Origin: Eudromia elegans
Taxonomy: Eukaryota; Chordata; Aves; Tinamiformes; Tinamidae
Length of the DNA: 64,000 nt
Reading direction: 5' to 3'
NCBI GenBank assembly: GCA_003342815.1
Contig: PTEX01000414.1
Location: 143,711-207,710, forward strand
Of the stretch, positions 24,801 to 36,225 are shown one piece after another (the stretch's first letter is position 1; each line of letters begins with the position of its first letter). Below the pieces are notes generated by a model. It did no database searches. It worked only from the letters and a program-made list of their open reading frames with translations, and was not told the origin of the DNA. Position numbers and translations under genes: made by a program.

Positions 24801-27800
24801 AGATACTCTAAGTGTCTGGAAAACAGAAATTTCCAGAACAGCTATGTTATAAATGTCCAAGATTGCAGAAACTTTTCTCCACTAAACATGATAATAAATC
24901 TGAAGTACATATCAGAAAATGAATAGCTTCACTATATAAGCAAGTCAATGTTGTCTTAAAAAGTATGGATGTTTCAGTCCTTGACTCTGTGGGGTTCTTC
25001 TGACTAAATGTAGATGTTTGGAGTGTAAATGTCTGAGTTAGGATCATCTCTTAGAAGTCTTACTTTCTTTGAATTTAGATGACTAACTCAGACATGGACA
25101 GCCACATGAGAAACTGCAACATTTAGACTAATGAATTCCCTATTTTATACCTTGAATTCTAAAATTTAAATTTAGTATTAATATTTTCATTCAATTTAGA
25201 TTACTTTGTGAAGTGTCAGGCAACCCATTTCGTTGTTTATACAATCGGCCTCTATGTGATCCTTGGCTAAGAAAAAGCAAAGAATGCAGTGAAAGAGAAA
25301 CAAACAAACAAACAAAAACCTACAAGAATCTAAATCTTTCTTTCCTCCTGCTAACTCCTGCACTTCCTTTTTTTTTTCCTTTTTCCTAGTCAATCTAAGA
25401 ACTTGTTTGCATTTTGCATTTTCCCTAGAAAAGTGCCTAGCTTGAAGATTGCCAGTCTTTCCTAGACTAAAAAATATTTAGAGCTTTGGACCATTAATTT
25501 GAAAATACCTAAGTAAAGCTAGTCACAAGAAAAGTATATTAATAAATGATCTATCACCGAAAAGAATGGTCATAGTAGACCAAGATCATGCAAAGTCAGG
25601 ATTGATACCCATCAAATACAGAATTTTTAAAAATATTTGGCAATATTTGCATAATGTGTCATGCCAAGAAAAATTTCCTCTCTTTATATGTACTTGAATG
25701 TCATTAACTACTAAGCATTGCATAGACTTCTCCAGTTCAATAGAATTTTCATTTTATTTTCTTTAAAAAAAGAGGTCTTGATTATGTGTATGCCATAGGC
25801 ATCTGGCTGGGAGTAGAGCCCTCTAAGGGAAGAGAAACATTTAACATTTTTTTCCCCTCAGGAAAGTAATCTACTGTACTAAACATGCTTAAAGGAGCCT
25901 TCCAAGTCAAGAAATAAAAATCATCCTAGCTACTTTCTTCAGTTCTCTAGAATTAATCTCATTAATCTTATCATAGAAACGTGTTCTGTGGTTAAAGCGT
26001 CCCAAAGCATGTTGAAGTCCTAACACATGGGTTTTGTTCTTGATGGGATCCATTTCTCTTCCTAAAGGCCCTGTATGAATTATTCATGAGCGGAAAACCC
26101 ATCCACTCAGAAGTATAAAGAAATATAGGGTTCAAACATGCTACCAACATATTTATTCGGAGCAGCTCTTCTGCAGTTGTAAACTCTCATTTTTTTCTTT
26201 ACGTATTGTGTAGATATGACAGTGTATGCCAGTAAAGCATTTACACCATAAGTTTCCATATTTGTGAAGATTTCACATCGCTGTCACTTACAACTTGTCA
26301 GAGACATCAATGAGGATAAAATCAATGACCACATGGAAACTGAAAAAGGTCCATACATTCTACATGGAATGATAGGTAATGGGCTTCTTTGTTTTGATTT
26401 GTTTTGATTGCTACTGCATGTCTATCCAGAGCATAAAACTATGTTGAAATATGCCTTTGTGATCCCAGTTAGTGCTATATTTATGGTATATTCCCTCAAA
26501 GTGGCTTTTTAGTTCACTTAGCTTTGAAATGCCTGTGGGACTCAGTCACAAGAAATTAGTTTTGAAAGAGAGGGTTGCAAACTCCTTAGACTTTCCAATG
26601 GATGGCCTCCTTTCTGCAGGTTGCTCTAGCATCAGCTGCTAGGGCTTCAAACGAAGAACTGTCAGACTAGAGCTAGGATGAATCTGAAAATCTTATTAAA
26701 AAAAAAAAAACCAGTATTCTGCACCTAGTTTTAATTTCAACTGCACCTAGTTTTAATTTCATCTTTACTTATAGAACAAGAATGACAATGTAATCTGGAG
26801 GGGAGAAAAATCTAAAATGTAACCAAAGCCCTGGTGTTTGACACAGGGATACACAATTCCATTATGCTAATATTGAAAGATCAGTAGAGAGTATTAACTT
26901 AGTTTCCACAATTTTTCTTTCACTAATTTAAGTAAAAAAAAATCCCTTCTATTTATAAATTAGGGGAGAAAAATGTATACATATAGTACGTATTCTAGAG
27001 TAAATTTTTAATTATCTCTGTTTTAGAAATTATAGCTTTCTTTACTAAAGTATTGATTTTTTTGAGTTAATACATGTTTGTTTTTAATGAATTGTCTAGT
27101 CATTTGCTATCTTTTAAATATTGTTTTGGAAAATTAAGATAGTTAGAGCAAAATAAAAAGAATCATTTACATTTCACAGATGATGAAAACAGATTTATCT
27201 TTTGGGACCCTAACATGGCAGGCTTTCTGAAATGACTATATTCCTGTGGAAAAAAGGATGTGCTAAGGCTTGATAACATTACTAAGAACATTGTGATCTT
27301 TGGGTGAGAGATGCTTCTTTATTTTTAATTATTTTAAGCTATTTCAGTATATTTTTGTAATTTATATGAGTTGATTCTTGAAGGACAATTGCATGGGTTA
27401 CAAAGAGAGATGCAAATCTTGGAGAAAATGTTGCTGGTGATTTCTCTGTGATCAGAGAGACTGGAACACTTTCAGAAAGAAATAGCAAAAACTTCACTTG
27501 AGAAACACTTCTTCTCAATGTGTCTACAAAGCACACATCAAAATTTGAGCTAGTTCATTTTAAGTTACCTTAGTGATCAATGGCTAAAAAAAATTAATCT
27601 CCAAAAAAACCAGCGCTTCTGTCTCAAACCCTTTTTTAATTAGATGAATCCAGAAAGTGCTTATTCCTCTCATGCTAAAAGGGATACATATATGCTAAAA
27701 AGCTGCAACAAGCAATTTTTGAGGGATGCAGTTATCCAATTCCAAATATGTGCTGGTGGCTCACACACATACAGCTGTCCTACTTGTGGAGAATATGTAC

Positions 27801-28518
27801 TCTTGGTCAATTTTGGAAACAGGGTTTGCCCCAGTGGCTTCTTTTGAAACTCTTCCATACTGGAAGAGCAAGACGGAGAGGTTCAGAAACTGCCTTGCTG
27901 ACTTCATTGTGTGTATCTACATCTATTCTTGTATGCCAGACAGGTGCTGCTGCCCACAGTCCTGAAATACTCTCCTCAGCCTTTAGTATTCCCTTCATGG
28001 ATGAGCTATATATTTACTTTTGTACTTCCACCTTGAGTTCTGCTCTGGAACTCAGGTGAATTATACTCTTAATCTTCTCTAAAGCAGACTTCTAAAAAAC
28101 GTATTATTAGTGCTTTTGTGGTAGAATACATTTCCATTTTTTAATTCTCATTTTTATTCATACTGCCTCTTCTGAATTATATTAATGGTACTATCAATCT
28201 CTTTGCATTATTTTTAGGAATATAACTGCCATACTGGTGTTTTGTTTCCAGGTACACAGCAAACTTTGCATTTTGTAGATAAAACATTTTCAAATCTACT
28301 TTAAAATAACCTACACTCCCATCTATGCTTTTTTTTTTTTTTTTTTTCCCCCTGGAGTAATATAGCCTTTTTCAGAAGTTCAGCTTATAAAGTAAAGCTA
28401 TCTGGTATTTCCAGTGTATCAAAAAGAATTTTGCAAATAGGGTTTTGAGTTTAATATTGTTTACTAGGTCAGCTCACTGTTTTTAGTTGATGGGCAAGTA
28501 AAGAGTTAAAAACAAACC
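21843..28518. other. AT-rich unique sequence, no gene seen
   Basis: No gene or repeat family is recognised. Simple sequence includes an AT-rich ATTATGATAA stretch at about 24280-24345, an A16 run at 24697-24712, CAAA units near 25300, a 22-bp-period duplication at 26719-26761, and T19C6 at 28329-28353. Open frames at 27644-28059 (up to 103 codons, both strands) resemble nothing I know. A CTCF-like match, GCATTAGATGGCAC, lies at 23795-23808. Confidence 0.6.
26719..26761. repeat. 21-bp direct duplication
   Basis: A 21-bp unit beginning CTGCACCTAGTTTT is repeated exactly at 26719-26739 and 26741-26761, separated by one A. This is a recent slippage-type duplication. Confidence 0.95.
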
Positions 28519-28663
28519 TGCTGAAGTGCAGGAGCTCTGCCGAGCTCTGCTGCAGTGCCAGATCGATGGCAGGAATGCCTATCAGGTATGGCAGAAAAGC
28601 CTATCATAAAAGCTATGGTGAGACTTCAGGTGCTTTCCCCAACAAAAAAGGGGGAAGTCTTGT

Positions 28664-28686
28664 GGAGGCAGAGCGGTTCTGCCTCC
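28664..28686. repeat. Perfect 9-bp stem-loop within the LTR
   Basis: GGAGGCAGA (28664-28672) and TCTGCCTCC (28678-28686) pair fully around GCGGT. Just upstream, AGACTTC (28621-28627) can pair with GAAGTCT (28654-28660), and TTCCCC with GGGGAA, so the region is rich in possible structure. Confidence 0.85.
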
Positions 28687-29003
28687 CTGATATTTGCAAA
28701 GAAATACCCAACTCACTAAAGAATTGATACACTTGGCAAAACACCTGAGAAAGTCGTTAAGAGTATAAGGGACAGAGCCTAGCAGCGATGAGTTGAGCAG
28801 GGATCAGGAATGACACCTGAACAACTCTCTGTCTGGACTGTGAATACCCCTACACTGCATTTAACTTTGGACACTGGGCTAAGGTAACTCCTCTTGAGGT
28901 TGAGAGTCCCCTGTACATTCAGGGTGTGGAAATGCTAGCATTTTCATCTCCTGGCAAGGCTGAGAGGTCCCTGTACACACATGGTCAAGTAATGAACTAT
29001 AGC

Positions 29004-29076
29004 TTTTATTTTATTTTATTTTATTTTATTTTATTTTATTTTATTTTATTTTATTTTATTTTATTTTATTTTATTT
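29004..29076. repeat. (TTTTA)n microsatellite
   Basis: About 14.6 uninterrupted copies of TTTTA lie inside the LTR. The lack of interruptions suggests recent expansion or active slippage. It is probably polymorphic. Confidence 0.97.
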
Positions 29077-29265
29077 GCTTTTTTCACTAATTGCCAGTTG
29101 CTAATTACTCATTGGTAAGCCCTTCGCTATAACAATTCCACCAGTTAATGGTATGACGGATGGTGTTATAACAAAGACCTTGCACTGGTGAATAAAAAAC
29201 AACTGAAGTCTCTCTGGATTATTTTACTGTGTCCGTTAATGAGGATGTAATACAACAGTAAAATT

Positions 29266-29283
29266 TGGTGTAGTCAGCATGAT
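29266..29283 (+). other. Retroviral primer-binding site, tRNA-Ser type
   Basis: TGGTGTAGTCAGCATGAT matches the complement of the 3' end of vertebrate tRNA-Ser (TGGCGTAGTCGGCAGGAT) at 15 of 18 positions. Two of the three differences are CG to TG and CG to CA, exactly what methylated-CpG decay produces. A primer-binding site marks the start of minus-strand DNA synthesis and lies just inside the 5' LTR, so it fixes the LTR's orientation as plus. The third difference is G to T. Sequence after 29283 does not look retroviral. Confidence 0.7.
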
Positions 29284-32200
29284 AGCACGACACTAATTTA
29301 CTATTTTAATATAGAACTATCTTTTCTAAAATATTAGATTAGATATAGCGTTTTTATTGTCAGCTGTTACCCGGGTAACAGAAAATTCAACTCCAGTAAA
29401 TAAGAAATAAATCTGAGTTCAAGGACTGTTGCACAGATCTATGTGTGGGTCATTAAACTCAGTAGAGTACTTCAGTAACATGCCAGCACACTTAAGATTT
29501 TTTAATCTATTCTATTTTATATCTATTGTTGCACACATGTCCTGAGAGAAATGAATCTACTCCTTATCCAAACACTTTGGGATAATTTTTGGGTCATTCC
29601 ACTGCTTCCTTAAGAACTACCTTAATATTTTCTCAAGGAAAGTAAAATCAAGCTGCATTCTGATATAGAAAACAGCTCATTGTGCAGCAAAGTAAGATAA
29701 TTTGATTCACACCATTAAGAAAGACTGGATCCAAACTTATTGATCCTCAAGAGCAAAACAATCTTTCTACTACTTTGCCTCTGAGAAAGTATATAGGACC
29801 AGGCACTCAGATGCAGGAAAAGAAAAAAACAGTGAGGTAGCAGGTAAAGGTAGCAGGTAAAGAGCCATCTCAACTCCTTCAAGGAAGGAAAGTCTTGAGG
29901 TGCCTTGGACATCTGTTAACCCTTGCAAGCACTGCAGAGAGTTTTCCTTTTTACTATTAATGATAATATACTGGTGGTATCACTGAATGTGCTTATGCTT
30001 GGCACTGTTCTCCAAGGCACACGTTAAAAGGCAGCCCATACTTTGCAGTACTTTGCTGGAGATAATCAAATGAAAGGGCAGGTAGGAGATTTTAAATATC
30101 AAAGGGAGGTTGAATACTAGAATAAACTTCCAAGGAAGTGCTATAATGAAGGCAAGTTAAATGGATCAATAAGAGCTAGGAGAAAATTAGCCATCTGCGA
30201 TTAAGATCAAAGCTATATCATGTCATCAAGGGCATGGTCTTAAAATGCATTAATTTTTCAATATTTAAAAAACCCACAGTTTTAAAAAAAAGTTTAAGGA
30301 GTATTGAAATAGTCACATAAATGAAACTAAGGGTGTATTTTCACAGGAATGATGGGCAAAAAGAATTATTCTTTGAGGGATAATGAGAGATTTAAGTCTT
30401 GATTATACTTCGTCAGGCATGAACTGTCTCTGCCTCTGTCTCTCTGAAAAGTCAAATGCGTTCCCAATCCATGCACTCTCTAGATTTTAACAATTTCATC
30501 ACAACAGCATGATTTTACTTGAATGGGAGGTCTGTAATATGTCCTGCTAACCTGCCTAACCTGCTCCATTGCTTAGTCATTTTCATGCAGGTCAATGCAG
30601 GTATCCTTAAGAGAAAGCCCAGAGTGGACTGAATAAAAAAGCAAATGAAGCAGGTAAAATACTCTTATCACAGCTTATACCATGTTCTTAAGTACATATA
30701 AATATCTACAAGAGCTATCTAACACCAGATAATCTAAGATATAATAGTACTTTGTCCTGTAAATGAGGATATAACATTTAGTTGCTATTGTCTTGTACTG
30801 TTTAGGAAAGATTTCAGGTGATCTTAAAAAGTTCATATAAAGTAGTAGTTCAGAGAGTTTACATTTTGTTGGCTGATGTATCTTGAAAGACCTACAGGAA
30901 TATGTCTCCTACTGAAGTCATCAGAAAAGAAAAGTTTTTATTCTCCTTATCATCCAATGTGACCATTGTTGCTTCAGAACTTTCAAGTAACTGAACAATC
31001 CTCATTTCTCTTTCAGCATCAGCTAGATCTTTTTTAACACCAGTGGGAAACAAAACAAGTTATCCAAGGCTAAAATGGGTTGAGGAGGAAAGTGCTGAAG
31101 GTGATGATCTCTGGTGAGGTTCACCTGTATTTTCTCAACTGTCTTTTTCTGGATGACTTCTATCCTTTCTGATGTATTATGTTCAGTGCTTCAGCTTCTA
31201 ATAGTAGTTTCCTGACTCATAGGTGACACTCCAACAGTGGGTTATTTCTTTTTTGGGAGAAAGTGATTGGCATACTTTTGATGCTTTTGCTCAGATGTTT
31301 TAATTCTGATGCTCTCTATATATTGTTCCTCTTGCTGTGTTTTTGAACAGATTTATTGAGTTAACAAAAGCAGGTAAAAAGCTTATCAATATGATCTCTG
31401 TAGCGTAAAATTCTCTGGAATGGTATTTCTGTTTCTGTTTTGAATTTTACTGCTCCTGACACAATGCACTCCATCCTTCAAACCCCTTAGAGAGATTTTA
31501 GATACTAGAGTAATGCAAATAATTAATTGTGTAAATTGTGGGAAAGCTGTCGTATCACACCAAAAAATATCCATTCTGCTTCATTTCCCTGTCTTTTCTG
31601 GAAGGTTTAACTAATCCTGCACAAATCTGTACTCACATATGTGTGTCTCTGGACACTGAGAGACCTGCAAATTACTAATAAGAAGTAGATTATATGCCAG
31701 CATTTGCCCTGCTAATAAAAGCCTTGTTTCTGAAGGCATTGATCACCTGTCTTTCATGTTATTCAGCTGGAGCTTCTGTGCCTTAATATGTCTTAAGATC
31801 AGCACAAGCTGGAAGTATTTTTCTGAATTACACATTTGGGGTGATAGACTGTTCAAATTAGGGTCAATTCTGGAATGCTGGTGGTCACATTATCTGTAAT
31901 ACTTTAAATATGCATGTCTGCACATAAGGAAATCAAAACAATCACATGGCACAAAAGAATCCTAGATAAGTTTTACATATCTTCCTCTGAAGTTGTGAAA
32001 GTGAGGAATAATAATGATTACCTAAACGTAAGTATTTATTGGATTTTTCAGTTTTGTAGCAGTTCTTAACTCTTTAAAGTACATTCTCCTTTGCAGTATC
32101 AAGAAACTTATTGTACTGGTATTTTTACTAGTATTGAGGCATGTTTGTAGAATAGTGTCAAATAAATGCAAGTTATTATGTAGAAAAACCTCCCTAAATT

Positions 32201-35029
32201 CTTCAGAATAATAATCTTCTGATCAGTTTTAATAAAGAATGTTATTTCAGGTTGGTTGCACATCTATATATGCAAGTCTACATTCTTTCTAAAAATAAAG
32301 ACTACATAGAAAGTTGTGAAAGGGGTCTCAGAAAAAAACAACTCAAAGAATTTCAAGTGTAACTGTCATGGAAACAAACAATGAAATTGTCAGTGAGTTT
32401 CCGTTCAGCTCCTGGGAATAAAAGAAAAAATATTTGTTGAGACTATTAATTTTTTATCAAATAATGTCCTTGGATAAAGATATGTTCAAAAACTAAGGGA
32501 ATGGTTACAAAAAGAAGCCAGAATCAATCCTGCAACAAGACCCACAAAACCTGAAGTGTCTGCCTGTAGAGGATTTGTTGCAGGATCAATGCTTTATTGA
32601 ACCCAAAAACTATTCAACAGGAACACGTCCCTAAAAGCCTGCAGAAGGAAGGCTTTTCATGAAGTATGTCTAAGAGCTAGTTTGGAGAGTTCTAAAATAT
32701 TTTAAAAACAGAAATAAGTAAGACATTTTTAAGTGCATGTGATTTGTGTGAACTCTCTATAGATCCCAATGAACACTTCCTTCAAGTTGCAGTCTCAACC
32801 AGCACATTTTGTTGATGAGTTGAAGCTGAAGCACAACTCTGTAAAACCACTAATTTTGCGTTCTTTGCTTCTTCTTGGCAAGAAGGCCATTCCATTGGTA
32901 CCTGCCTCTATTCAGATTGAAGCAATGCCTACTTGCTAACAGTAATTACCCTCTTGAAGACCACTCTGTCATGAAGCTGAAGCGATGACTAAAAGCAATT
33001 CTGAATAATTGTCCCAAATTTATTGGTCATTCACCTAAAGGGAATATGGCAGTCAGTGAGCTAGTTTTATACCTTACAGTGTAGACATGGCAGAGATGTT
33101 TCTATCTCATCCATCCTTCTCAATGCTCTGAGTGACCTCATTGTCTCAGCTGGCTCATTGGATCCACACAGCTCCATGTTATCAATACATCTTTTTCAAA
33201 ATCTATTATTCCTACTTATGAGCTAGATATTTTAGCTATTTATTTTTCTTTATTTTTTTTTCTGATTATTTGTTTTCTAATATTAGTCTTTGGCTTTTGA
33301 AGCACAAGTTAAACATCTTACCAAAAAAAAACTCAAGTAGGAATTTTTCAGTCTTTTAGCTCTGAAATAGTTTTGTTTCTGGTTTGCTTCTTTCTTTAAA
33401 GCTCCTTTCAGTCAAAGTGTGATTTGTCAAATAGATAACCTGAGCTATAGAAAATTTACTTATGAAATAACATAGATCTCTCATTTCTTTATAGCAAAGT
33501 CAAATATTTGAAAGTGATCGCAGAGACCAATTTTAGCATATTAATATTTTTTGCAGTATTTAAAAATTTTTTGCAATATTTAAAATATTTAAAGACGTTA
33601 ACATTTTGCAGGTTTTTTTAATCTGTTTGCAAACATTATGCAGAATGTTGCAAGCCAAGAGTCTAAAAGTACTCTACATATCAAAAGTTGTTATCTTAGT
33701 GATGAGAAACCAAAAAGTTGCCTGTATGTTGATTATGAGACATGCAGAAAGGTAATTTGGAGCACATAGGGTTTCAATTATTCTATAGGCATTGAAAAAT
33801 ACCTTTGTATGAAATAGTTACACAACCAGTTACACAATGGAAATTTTCCATTTCAAAAAAAATTACTTTTTGTCCCTAGAATTTGAGGGTTTTTTTTGTT
33901 CAGTTGTTACATTACCTTTGTTTTTAAGAGAAAAAAGATTGATTGTTTATGTTTTAAAGCCATGCACCAATTATTTAAGACATCACCATAAAAACACAAA
34001 AAGTTTCCAGATACCTATAACAGCTATGGAAAGTATTTATTAAGCAAGGAATCAAAATGTAGTTTCCCAGATGTCATGGAACATAATCATGTAATCCTGC
34101 TTAAATTCAAGGAAAATTCAAGGAACACATGCTTTTCTGCTTTGAACCTTCTTTGCGGAAAGCTGTTAGCTTTATCAGAAAGCAATAGCACAAGTGACAC
34201 TTCTATCATGAGAGGTGTAAGGGTTAATCTTGTGTGCTTTTTTAACTTTTAATATAGGAGTTAGTATATAATCTTCAATTTCAGGTGATTCTAGATGATC
34301 CCTCTGAGGAGACCTTATTCTTTCTCCAGATTTTTTTTTTGATGATTCCATTCATGTCATGACATAAAGAACCTGTCCACTTATTTTGAGACACATTTCT
34401 AGCAAATCCAGTTGGAATTTCATTTAAGAATATTTCCATATTTTATGTTTTTGGAGAAACCTTTTACCTTTACTATTGTTTTCAAGGACATAGTGCCTGT
34501 TATGTTCTTTATCCTTTGACCAATCTTTCACTATACTAGTGCTGGTGAACAGATGCTTAAATTCATCTTCCTACTTTTTACTAGAGTTTGACTTGTCCCA
34601 TCAGGACTCCTTACCCATAAATGTAAGAGAATTTAGTCATTATTGAAAAGAACATATACTGTACTTTCCTGTTTGCTTAGAACATCTTTTAGTGCCAAGT
34701 TCAGTGATAAACTTACTTATTGAATGAGTGGTGTAGATAGTTAAAAATCAATAGCAAGCCCAGAGTCAAGAGGAAATTGCATAAGAAAAGGCTGATAATA
34801 GAGAAAACAAAAATTCTATTTGTTTTATTTTCTGTAACAGTTCGTGGGGTATATTTCTGCTTTACAGCAAAGGCTTTTGCCACTCTGATGAAAATCCCTG
34901 TTCTTTTCCCATTATTAGAGCCTTATTTACTAATTGGAAGTTTAGTATTTTCCTTGAACTTGACAGTAAAGGGAAAAGATTTGAGGAGGACTATATGGAT
35001 CCTGCGGGTTAAGAGCTAGTTGCATATAA
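29284..35029. other. AT-rich unique sequence, no gene seen
   Basis: No gene or repeat family is recognised. A 13-bp tandem duplication (GGTAGCAGGTAAA) lies near 29835-29860. A palindrome reading GTTACCCGGGTAAC lies near 29367. An imperfect hairpin at 32520-32593 is listed separately. Open frames are short and random. Confidence 0.6.
32520..32593. repeat. Imperfect hairpin of about 74 nt
   Basis: ATCCTGCAACAA (32527-32538) pairs perfectly with TTGTTGCAGGAT (32575-32586). Outside a 2-nt internal loop four more pairs form (24-89, 23-90, 21-92 and 20-93 of the 32500 block). Inside, a G-T wobble and two G-C pairs extend the stem. The result is about 19 pairs over 23 positions with a 27-nt terminal loop. 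The size is close to that of a microRNA precursor, but I recognise no known microRNA in either arm and the AT-rich flanks give no further support. Confidence 0.6.
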
Positions 35030-36225
35030 ATTTGACTTTGGGAAGGATGGGACACACCTGACCAAACCGGGCAAAAGCATTTTTGCCAAACAAGCTGATC
35101 AATCTGATAAGGAAAGCTTTAAACTAGGAAAAAGGCAAATGTCAGATGATGACCCATAGTCAAATGAACAAGTGAACAAGTGGCGGATCTGTCTGGCTAC
35201 TAAATGGTGATGGGAGACATGGAGAAGAAGGACTTCGTAATCAACAAAACAGGACTGAATAGTGCTTACCTCAAGTATATGCACACAAGTAAAGAAATGC
35301 TTACAAAATAGCACAATGGTGGAAACATTCACAGATTTTCTGGGAAAAAAAAGAAGGAAAAAAAAATCACTCCAGTCTTCAGAAAGGGCAAGAAGGAGGA
35401 CCCAAGAAATTACAGGCCAATCAGCATTACCTACGTCCCCGGAAAGGTGGTAGAGCAGCTCACTCTTTGAGACCATCTCTAGCCTTGTGAAGGAAGGGGA
35501 AGTTGTGTTTAGCCAATCTGATAACCTTCTACCATGTGATGACTGGCTGCATGGATAACGGACGAGCTGTAGATGTTGTCTACCTTAATTTCAGCAAGAC
35601 TTTCAACACCTTCTCCCATATAATATCCCCATGGAGAAGCTTCAGTAGTGTGGGTTATACATATGGACAGTGAGGTGGATTGAGAACTGTCTGGATGGCA
35701 GATCTCAGAGGGCTGTGATAAATGGGGCTGAGTCTAGTTGGAGGCCTGTGGCCAGTGAGGGTCTCCCAGCGGTCAGTAGTGGGCTTTGTGCTGTTCATCT
35801 TGTTTATCCATGACTTGGATAAGGGGATAGAGTGCACCCTGAGCAAGTTTGCAGAGGCTATCAAACTGGTTGGAGTGGCTGACTCCAGCCTGCTGGAGTG
35901 GAGAGGGCTGTGCTGCCATTCAGTGGGACCTAGACAGGATGGAGAGTCATGCAGAGAGGAACCACATGAGGTTTAACAAGGAAGATTGCAAGGTCCTGCA
36001 CGCCAGGCACCAGTACAGATTAGGGACTGACCTGTTGGAAAGCAGCTCTGTGGAGAGAGATTTGGGAGTTCTGGTTAACAACTTAACCATGAGGCAGCAA
36101 TGTGCCCTCATGGCCAAGAAGGCCAATGGGATCCTGGTCTGCATGAGGAGGAGCATTGCCAGCAGGATGAGGGAAGGGATCCTGCCCCTCTCCTCAGCTC
36201 TGGTGAGGCCACACCTGGAGTACTC
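35030..36225 (+). repeat. CR1 LINE copy A: 5' segment plus RT domain, 3' end missing
   Basis: The copy opens with CR1 pre-ORF2 sequence (GGGACACACCTGACCAAA at 35049, GCTTTAAACTAGG near 35117). After an internal deletion it continues into the reverse transcriptase from about 35368: a GGGCAAGAAGGAGGACCC block, then a region reading as VDVVYLNFSKTF and DNRSVV-like remnants, then [22 protein letters not shown]. Several frameshifts break the ORF. The active-site motif, normally FADD in CR1, reads FAEA here (near 35845-35860), so both catalytic aspartates are gone. The RT C-terminal part runs to ACACCTGGAGTACTC (about 36222) and then switches to a different CR1 segment. The ORF2 tail and 3' UTR of this copy are absent. 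The long open frame on the opposite strand (35947-36435) is only its shadow. Confidence 0.93.

Larger units (their letters stand above)
28519..29257 (+). mobile_element. Endogenous retrovirus 5' LTR
   Basis: I infer an LTR of about 740 bp from its end and from what follows it. It starts TGCTG and ends CAACA, a 4-of-5 inverted match with TG...CA ends. An AATAAA polyadenylation signal lies at 29191-29196, about 60 bp before the end. Eight bases after the CA there is a primer-binding site (29266-29283). A weak TATA-like TATAAG lies at 28764. Internal structure includes a perfect 9-bp stem with a 5-nt loop (28664-28686), an imperfect direct repeat of about 43 bp at 60-bp spacing (28891-28990), and a (TTTTA)n tract. 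No gag, pol or env sequence follows, and I find no matching 3' LTR, so only the left end of a provirus survives. The left boundary is approximate. The tRNA-Ser primer would suit a class III (ERV-L/ERV-S-like) element, which is inference. Confidence 0.65.

Noticed and set aside
29830..29862. let-7-like string (GAGGTAGCAGGT) repeated twice
   Set aside because: It is part of a 13-bp tandem duplication, differs from the let-7 sequence and has no complementary arm to form a hairpin.
35099..35476. 125-codon minus-strand frame
   Set aside because: It is antisense to the 5' segment and RT start of CR1 copy A and has no independent support.
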